27,298 nt of DNA, taken from the NCBI GenBank assembly GCA_019648995.1, contig BLXT01006176.1, forward strand, positions 1-27,298, read 5' to 3'. The notes beneath the pieces were generated by a model. That model was not told where the DNA came from. It saw nothing but the letters and a program-made list of their open reading frames with translations, and made no database searches. This document shows, one piece after another, positions 20,277 through 27,298 of the stretch; within the stretch, counting starts at the first letter, position 1; every line of letters begins with the position of its first letter. Position numbers and translations under genes: made by a program. The DNA comes from Plakobranchus ocellatus. Taxonomy: Eukaryota > Mollusca > Gastropoda > Plakobranchidae.

Positions 20277-21497
20277 TTACTGTTTTCTAAACAGTGTAAG
20301 GAACGTTTGTCTAAACTTTGACCCCATATAGAGGAAAATGAAAAAGTTTGTGCAAGAGTTCACCTGCATCATGAGGTTAGAGATCATGTGAGAAACGCGA
20401 TTTATCCTTGCAAGAGCTCGGGTGCTTTCAAACTCTGGTTCGAACTGGGGCACTAACAGGGTGATAAGCGCAGGTATGGAGCATGCCAGGAACGTTACTG
20501 CTAACAGGAAAACAGTCTTTATTACTCGGAGATCCCTTTGTTTGTCCTCTTTAATAGTAGAATTTTTAAATGTTTCTTTTCTTGTAACTGCTTTTCTTTT
20601 AAGACCAAGTACTAGGAATAAAGTACAGATCCATACGACAATAAGAGCTGTGAAATGGAGAATTGTGCCGTAATAAGCGAACAATGCCCGTGACAATATG
20701 TAACGTAACGGTGTCTCCAAGCGCATCAAAGCTAAAATCGTTCTGTTTTGAGCGGGGTTGAAAATCCATTTCAAACGATGCACGATATGTATTAAATTGG
20801 AAGGACCGAAAGCCAAAATACTAATAATTGCATTGACAAATATAGTTTTCTTCCTTGTAACTATTGCTCTCACATGTAACGGATATTGAACGCAGAGGCA
20901 TCTCTCGAGGGCTATAAAAGCTGTGATAAATGCTGTTGTCTTCTCAAATCCTTGACCAGGCCAAAATCCAATTGCAGTAATTACACTAAAAGGATCAAAA
21001 GGTACTCTCGTCTTTGATATAGCAAAAAGAATAAAAATTGAGCCATAAAAGTTGACTACACTTGCCAATAAGTCAGAGATTCCCAAAGTCAAATAGCTGA
21101 TTTGTATAGTCTCAGAAAAACCATTTTTGGTACAAGTAATTATGACGAGAAGGTTAGAAACAATTCCAAATAGTGCAGCAAAGAAGAGTATGTAGGTTGT
21201 CAAATACATTAACACCCGAAAGCTTTTTTGTGATAAAATCGGCCTCATCCCATATTTTACTTCTCTTTCAATCGCCACACTAATGTTCATTGTTGTTTGG
21301 TTGTCAAAGAGTCTTTGAAAGTCGGTGTTTGCGTCAACTACTATATCCATAGATAGGAGCTTGAGAAAAAATAGTCCTACTATTTCAATTTGCATCATAT
21401 GAAAGATTTGGGTGAAAATGTATTTTGCATGCAACTTCGGTTTATCAGTGACATTTAATGCTTTGAGAAAACCAAACAAACATAGATAAAATAACAT
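20277..21497 (-). CDS. Gastropod chemosensory-type GPCR (rhodopsin-like), single exon
   Basis: An intact 406-codon frame encodes a seven-helix receptor, expected in the plasma membrane of sensory cells. TM1 is ~94-122 with the SNLLV equivalent of GNxxV (N115). TM2 is ~131-157 with LGISDLL (D142). ECL1 holds FWPGQ, and TM3 runs ~180-203 ending LERCLCVQYPL (ERC in place of DRY). TM4 is ~216-238, TM5 ~268-298, TM6 ~325-349 with CSIP in place of CWxP, and TM7 ~368-392 ending NSCTNFFIFLYMGSKFR, where the NPxxY position is replaced. N-glycosylation sequons lie at N15, N66, N71 and N251. The usual TM3 cysteine is not seen. These are traits I associate with Aplysia- and Biomphalaria-type chemosensory receptors; the ligand is unknown. 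M50 (codon 21348-21350) gives a 357-residue protein with a more usual N-terminus and is my preferred start. A TTTTTTCTCAAG acceptor-like site just before it could mark an exon edge. Confidence 0.88.
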   Translation of the reverse strand: MLFYLCLFGFLKALNVTDKPKLHAKYIFTQIFHMMQIEIVGLFFLKLLSMDIVVDANTDFQRLFDNQTTMNISVAIEREVKYGMRPILSQKSFRVLMYLTTYILFFAALFGIVSNLLVIITCTKNGFSETIQISYLTLGISDLLASVVNFYGSIFILFAISKTRVPFDPFSVITAIGFWPGQGFEKTTAFITAFIALERCLCVQYPLHVRAIVTRKKTIFVNAIISILAFGPSNLIHIVHRLKWIFNPAQNRTILALMRLETPLRYILSRALFAYYGTILHFTALIVVWICTLFLVLGLKRKAVTRKETFKNSTIKEDKQRDLRVIKTVFLLAVTFLACSIPALITLLVPQFEPEFESTRALARINRVSHMISNLMMQVNSCTNFFIFLYMGSKFRQTFLTLFRKQ

Positions 21498-24400
21498 TGA
21501 AAGTCTTTTACTCCATTAAATACCTTTCTTTCATATTTTCTAGTGTCATGAAGTTACAAAAATAATCTTGGAGCCCTTAAAAGGGTGTATATCAGAAAGT
21601 AAGTAAGAGTCTACGTTCGTTGAAAAGCCAAACGTTTCTTCTTTCCTTATACTTAACTGGCTGAGGTCGATAAAACATTTATAATATAGAAAAAAGCTTT
21701 TAATAATTAGAATCAATTTATTTGATCTTTATACCGACACGAAAGTGTTCATATTTTGTTCTGGATTTAGTGTCACCAAGTAATGTGAGGAAATTTTTGT
21801 CTCTATAGTAATGTTTTTTAGGAGAGTTGAAATCAAAAGCCAATTTCAGTCGCTCAATTGTGTTGTACGTAAGCTAGGCCTTATAATTTCATGCTCCTCT
21901 CAGATACGGATTACAAGGAATATGCACAACGTTCTGGGACGTTATCATCCTCGAATTTTTTTTTCCCAGTGAAGAAGCAGAGTATATGATAATATTGTCC
22001 ATAAATCATGTATGTTATGCGCCATCAATCACAACACAATGTTGCGTATTGTAAACAAAAGGATTCTCCCTTAATGAGACCACAGCATTTTAAAATGTAT
22101 TACACTAGAGACTTCATTCTTCACATATGCTCTTCTGGAATGGAACTGAAATGAACACCGCTTAAAAGGTGTGGCAAAAAAGGAGGTCGTGTGTTTATGT
22201 TAAGAAAGCTCCAAATAGAACAGCAATCTCACTCTGTTTGGTGTCCAGATGCTTCAGGTAGCTGATGATAAGCGTCCTCACATTCATCAGTGATCAAGTG
22301 TTACCTATACGATTTATAAACTTGAAAGAAAACAGAAAAAAGATTATTATTACTAAGAAATCACAGAATAATCATAAATAAACATGAATTATTATAATTG
22401 AGAACTTGTGAAGCCTATGTGTAGGATAGCAAAGCCTATTTAGGAATAATGGTTTGCTAGCATATAAGGCAACGCAAAGAGCTCTACTTTCCACCTCAAC
22501 CCTCTTCTCTCCAAGGCAAAAAAAAAAAATAGAAAGAGGAAAATAGCAAAAACAAGATAAACAGCTAAAAAGATAAAATAAGTGGCGTGTTACATGAATT
22601 TTCAAATTTACGATAAAAATAACATGAGAACTACAAATAAAAACTTGTAATAAGAAAGAGGCATTGACCCAATGAATTACAATTTTTAAAAAAAAGTTAT
22701 TTATAAACTTTACTTCTCCGACAAGCGATAAAGTGACTCTCTATTCAATAGAATGTTTCGAGGTTGAGTGGAAACTAAAGCCAAATAAACCATCTGCACA
22801 ACATAACAAAGGGCAGCACATCTGGATATTTAGGGCGGTACAAATGATATAGAGAGTGTGGCTTGCTCATGTTCGGAAATCAGATTTAAAAAAAAAAAGG
22901 TTGAGACTTTTGAAAGCATTAAAAAAATCAGTAATTGTTAATCGTCGGCCTATTTAAGTGGACTATTGTGCTTGTGAGAAAACTCAAATGAATTCGGACT
23001 GGAATTAGATCCAGATGACTTTTCTGTATCGTTTTTATGTTCACCCTCTGTTTGTCCCGAATTCTTCTTAAAAAAAAATAAATAAATAAATAAATACGAT
23101 ACAGAATATCAACTTTATTTCTTTCGGTGAAAAAAATAGTGTGATCGTAGGGGGTGGTTAGAGGAAGGCTTGTTATCGAGCTGAAGTTTACATATCTAGA
23201 CTAGTTGCATTTGAAGAACAAGCTCATAACCACTCTTTGACTAAAGCATGATAATGATGTAAAACAATGATCTGAACACTAAAAGGAAGATAGTCGAGGC
23301 AAAAGATATAGAGGCAAAATGAAAATAAGCGTTATAATAAAGGTTGATAACCTAATTTTAAACTAATAACTAGGACACTCAAATTAGATTACTGCTGGTA
23401 AATATGTTTTATTCTGTAACGACACCTATAAGGACACATCGTCTCTCTTGTTGCAATGGTTTGGAATAATCGCCAAATGTATTTTTACTTTCATGAATCT
23501 GGGCGTAGATCTAATCAAGAAATGGGAGGTAATACACTATATTACAAAAGCAAAATGAAACACCCTCTCCCCGCCACCCTCACCCTATGAAAACCAACAA
23601 AGAAAGAAAAAAAAATACAATCATGCAAAAGCATTTATTATCACAAAAAATTAATATAACGATGAGAACATTAATGCTATTGGCAAACAAAAAAAAATCG
23701 ACAATGCCTAAGTGTAATTTGTTAAAAAATATCCCCCCCCCCCCTTTCCCCCTCCCCATATTTTAAACTAGATTCCTACTTTCTTTGCATATAAAACAAA
23801 TATTGTATCAGTATTATTGCTACAATGTCTTAACAATATCACATACTCAAGCAGACTTCTTCACGCTGAGTCTTCTGAGTATTGACTAAAAGTTTTCTAC
23901 CGAAAGGAGTGTTTCATTATAATCATGTTCTATAAAGCACCTGGCTCCATGAGATAAGGTACCTGATTAAGCAGGTAGATACGTCAGGAAATGTTTTTAA
24001 AAGATCGAATACAAATTTTAAAAAAAATTAATATCTTATAGGGAGTAGAAAATAAGGAAATGATGCATTGGTTTCTAATTAGTTTTTTGGAACCCACGTA
24101 TTTTTGTTTAATGGATTTCATTATTTTGCCCTCGCATCTATTTTGTTTATATTTTTTTAAAACTTCACAAAAATTTACTCACTACTAGCCCTAAACACAG
24201 AGACTATTTCTCAAAAAAGAGCTACACGCTTCTTGCTTGGCAAATCAAAAGTTGGACAAGTAAAAAGTGAACTTTTAGTGTCAATCAAAAATGTTTAGGT
24301 CTTGTGGATCAATAACAAAAAAAAAAAAAAAAAACATTTTTTTTCAAAGTCGATTTTTTTCAGAAAAAATAGACTGTTCGATATTCTAAATTTCATAAGG

Positions 24401-24849
24401 TCCGATTTTCTTTAAAAAAATTTGTTTATAATCACAATTGCTTTAATTTACAGTTATAATATTTTGAATCAATGCAAGTTTATAAAATATTCATTGAAAA
24501 AGCATTTGAAGTGTCGAATTTTTGTCGGAGGTAGAAAAAATGACAAATTATCGCCTTTGGTTAGGTGTACATTCACTTCTCGTGTTCTTTTTTTCCTTAT
24601 TCCATTATTGTCTATAAAACTTTGAACACACATTTAGTATATTTCTTAAATAAAACTTTAAAGGATTTTTTTTTTCCGGTGGTCCAAAAGAAAACAAAAT
24701 ATTGAAAAAAGACACATGCCTTCTTAAACCCATCACCTTAGTTTAGTTTGAAAAAAATCAAACAAAAAAAAAAAACAAAAAGAAAAAAAACATAGTTCTT
24801 TTCCTTAATAATGAAAGACTATTTCACTCTAGATCATAGGCAAAAGCTT
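21498..24849. other. Gene-free AT-rich DNA upstream of the receptor
   Basis: No recognisable gene. It contains an (AAAT)n run at 23077-23095, a C-rich run at 23733-23758 and many poly-A or poly-T runs, with a long A/T pair at 24318-24350. On the minus strand, GATATACACCC lies about 90 bases before the first ATG of the receptor, but I cannot call it a promoter. Confidence 0.5.
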
Positions 24850-24960
24850 GTGTTAAGACCACCACAAGAAACGCAAACCAGATTTGAACTAGAAGCCTAT
24901 TGGATTCAGAGAAAGTCTGTCTGACTCTGTAACTGCAAGTCTCAGTCTAAAACAAACAGG
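24850..24960 (-). repeat. Possible tRNA-derived SINE remnant
   Basis: The minus strand holds a B-box-like AGTTCAAATCTGG (24878-24890). Before it is TCAGACAGACTTTCTCTGAA and CCAATAGGCTTCT, an arrangement like the head of tRNA-derived SINEs. The A box is not convincing and the sequence does not match the other SINE families in this window. The ends are guessed. Confidence 0.35.
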
Positions 24961-25501
24961 AGGCACTTATTATTAGAAAAAATGCTCAATGTTAGTTTAT
25001 CCTACCATTGCATCTAACGTTGACAAAGAAACTGAAAGGTTTGTTATCGTGCTATTAGTTTCTTGAAGCATTTATGTATCAATTAAGTAAAGATTTTGAG
25101 AGGCTTGAAAGTAAATGAAAAACGTTCGAAGATCAATTTTACTTGAAAAAAAAAAATCAAAGTTATGTGATATTTGTAACCTTTGTGAAAAGTGACAAAG
25201 TTTTCGTAAGCGTTTTTTATTCGATTAGAAAATGTTGCACTTAACGAAAATGTTTGTCAGAGCGGTTTTCCTAGCAGTCTTACATTTGAAGAAGGCTTGA
25301 ATAAGTCGCAAAAAAAAAAATATGAATCTTTAAACAAAGCAATTTTCACGAAATCAATTGGTATGAAAACATGCATCATTATTTCTCATGTCATTAAAAA
25401 TCGCTTCAATTTTCATGCTTTCTTTCTAAAGCACGTCCTCTATTTGTAATCACAGAGGAAAAAAGTAAAATTTCAAATAATAATTTTGTGTGATTTTAAA
25501 A
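24961..25501. other. Gene-free AT-rich DNA
   Basis: Nothing recognisable beyond homopolymer runs. Confidence 0.5.
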
Positions 25502-25610
25502 TGTAATTTAATAGCTAGCAATGAAGATGCTCCGAAAACTTGAAAATTAAGAGACTGTATCACTATGTTATTTTTTCCGATTGATTTTCTAATTCTTTCG
25601 ACATATTATA
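25502..25610 (+). repeat. Diverged repeat pair, copy A
   Basis: This matches 26070-26170 in direct orientation. Shared blocks in order are TAATTTA, AATGAAG, TGCT, then GACTGTATCACTATGT (AACTGTATCATTATGT in copy B), GATT and a CGACA/CGGACA block. The family is unknown. Confidence 0.55.
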
Positions 25611-26036
25611 TCCTACACATAAAAAAAAAACTGAGCAGTGAGCAGTGTATTTAAAAGTATGGAGTAATTGAAAAAAAAATCAAATGCTTACATGTATAGT
25701 ATTAAGCATTTAAACATAAGTAAACCAAAGACTAAATAAAAACTCTTTTGAAGATCAAAGCCATATCTCAAACTGAAGCAGTTTAAGTTAAGCGTCTACT
25801 TTCCAAAATGAATGCAGTTACCGAAAGTTCTGGAATTGGACATATAATTATCTATAATTAAAGAAGTCTCATCAAATACTTTAAAATAAAGTAATTTACA
25901 GTACATACATTGACATGTACACGTGTTCCTTGATTTTGATTATCATAAAACCATTTTCAAGCATTCTTTCAAAGCGTGGTCTCAATTAATCATTTTCACA
26001 AAGAAAAATTAACAATTCTTGCTTGAATCCTAATTA
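25611..26036. other. Gene-free AT-rich DNA
   Basis: No recognisable gene or repeat apart from short poly-A runs. Confidence 0.5.
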
Positions 26037-26058
26037 AAAAAAAAAAAAAAAAAAAAAA
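26037..26058 (+). repeat. Poly-A run (~22 A)
   Basis: This is a long A homopolymer just before repeat copy B. It could be a retrotransposed tail or simply a microsatellite; no body is recognisable to its left. Confidence 0.8.
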
Positions 26059-26069
26059 CATAAATAAGG

Positions 26070-26170
26070 TCTAATTTAAGGACCGAATGAAGTTGCTACA
26101 CAAATTTATTAATGAGAAACTGTATCATTATGTAAATTCTGATTCTTCAGCTATATCTACGGACACCAAA
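26070..26170 (+). repeat. Diverged repeat pair, copy B
   Basis: This is the partner of the stretch at 25502-25610, about 565 bases downstream in direct orientation. The best-matching core is the ACTGTATCAYTATGT block. Confidence 0.55.
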
Positions 26171-27298
26171 ATAGTTTGCTGGCTTGTTACATAACTGTTA
26201 CTACGAAATTATGGTAAAATAGTTAATGATGTTATTCACTCTACGGTGGAATCGAAAAGAGTAACAAAGCAGATTCATGTAGATAAATTGGTATTTAAAC
26301 CATAACACTTGTTATTGACGAGCAATGTGCTAACATATGCATAAGTTGTGTATTCAAGAAACAAAATATTTTTTTTCCCTCAATGTTCTTTAAAATTATC
26401 ACATGCAAGGTCTTTCTTAGCTTACTTTGTTTTATCAAAATGTATAACGTATGTATGGAAGACAAAAAAATAGTTTTTTTCTCCGTCAATCTACTATAAA
26501 ATTAGAACGTATAAGATATTGATACAAATGAAATGAGAGTTATTTTTTTTTTTTTATCCTTCCGTTGTTTCGCTAAAATTTCACCAATATAAGAATTGCG
26601 TCTAAAACATAAACAAAGGTAAAATCACATGCACATACTAAATGATTTCCTATTTTAAATACTGTTGGAAGAGACCGACTGCTGTCTAATATTTTTTTAA
26701 ACCTAACATTTTCTAGATTTCAAACGAACAAAGAGGATGAAACTAAAACTTGTATAAAAGAAAACCATTTTGATTCAAGGGATGTAGCGTGCATATCTAT
26801 CACAAACCAAACATTCTAAGTTAGATATTTTGAAGTTTTTGTCACATTTTTCCATAGTGAACAGCAATTTTATTTTACAGATTTGTAGACAATGGCTGAT
26901 ATTAATGAAACATTTTTTGTTCGAATGAAGAAATAATCCTAATTTTGTACAGCCTATTTATCAACTGAATTATTAATAACTGAAGTTCTCAATAATAACA
27001 TTTTGTATTTAATTTAATCCTTTAAACACAGCATGAAGAATATTTTTAATAAATGTGCCTCGGTTTCTAACCATTAAGTTTAGATTAGAATGTAATATTA
27101 ACTGTCTAATATCGTAACAATGTATACAGGTTTCTTCTTACTAGTCCAGCGATGCAACATAGTGCATGTCACTATAGTTGGATTTTAAAGGACTCACTTC
27201 TTTCCTCTACATTTGTTCACTATTTTTTTTAATTGTTCACTACAATATTTAAAACTATTGAAGGTAAAATTTATCATCTCATTGATTTTTTTTTGGGG
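26171..27298. other. Gene-free AT-rich DNA to window end
   Basis: I see no gene, RNA or repeat I can support. The only open frame of note (26295-26489, minus) has no recognisable domain. Confidence 0.5.

Noticed and set aside
20422-20673. Plus-strand 83-codon frame
   Set aside because: It is a shadow of the receptor gene on the opposite strand.
22250-22300. CTGATGA sequences suggesting a hammerhead ribozyme core
   Set aside because: No GAAA after a stem II and no closing stems could be found on either strand.
1-27298. LTR elements, retroviral or other capsid/envelope-bearing fossils
   Set aside because: I looked for protease, integrase, gag-like and envelope motifs and for paired long terminal repeats, and saw none. 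All the RT traces I could read look like non-LTR elements.

Overview
The window looks like AT-rich, repeat-laden nuclear DNA from a gastropod mollusc, most likely a heterobranch. The main reason is the single clear host gene: an intronless, minus-strand rhodopsin-like receptor at 20277-21497. Its TM3 end (LERCLCVQYPL) and TM7 end (NSCTNFFIFLYMGSKFR) fit the expanded chemosensory receptor families of sea slugs and pond snails. Species assignment is inference. There is no operon-like organisation, no prokaryotic signal, and no CRISPR, rRNA or intact tRNA gene. I recognised no LTR, retroviral, Polinton or capsid/envelope fossil.

Region by region: 1-2.76 kb is gene-free and holds two tRNA-derived SINE-like copies. 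2.78-3.12 kb is a ~32-bp minisatellite. 4.14-4.44 kb is a decayed CAC/ATC-rich tract, followed at 4.56-4.97 kb by the broken 3' end of a retroelement reading frame. 6.5-7.0 kb has a long hairpin and a 92-bp tandem duplication. 7.85-10.6 kb is a graveyard of LINEs of RTE (BovB-like) type: a minus-strand C-terminal scrap, a plus-strand RT-to-C-terminus copy ending at 9410, and a separate connection-region scrap. SINE copies lie inside and beside them. 10.9-12.3 kb carries trinucleotide arrays, including a large compound (CAA)/(AAT)/(GAG)/(GAT) array. 12.43-12.81 kb is a diverged tandem duplication. A fourth SINE copy at 15.1-15.24 kb lies just before an assembly gap of 891 Ns. From 16.2 kb to the end is AT-rich non-coding DNA around the receptor gene, with simple repeats, one more possible tRNA-like SINE remnant (24.85 kb) and a diverged ~100-bp repeat pair (25.5 and 26.1 kb).

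The only genes that interact are the mobile elements. One SINE family has at least four recognisable copies plus a tail fragment, all on the minus strand. One copy landed in the last codons of the RTE-like LINE, giving a relative date: LINE first, SINE later. I found no convincing new biological system. The most informative items are the SINE family with its nested insertion, the intact receptor with its uncertain N-terminus, and the higher-order tandem arrays.
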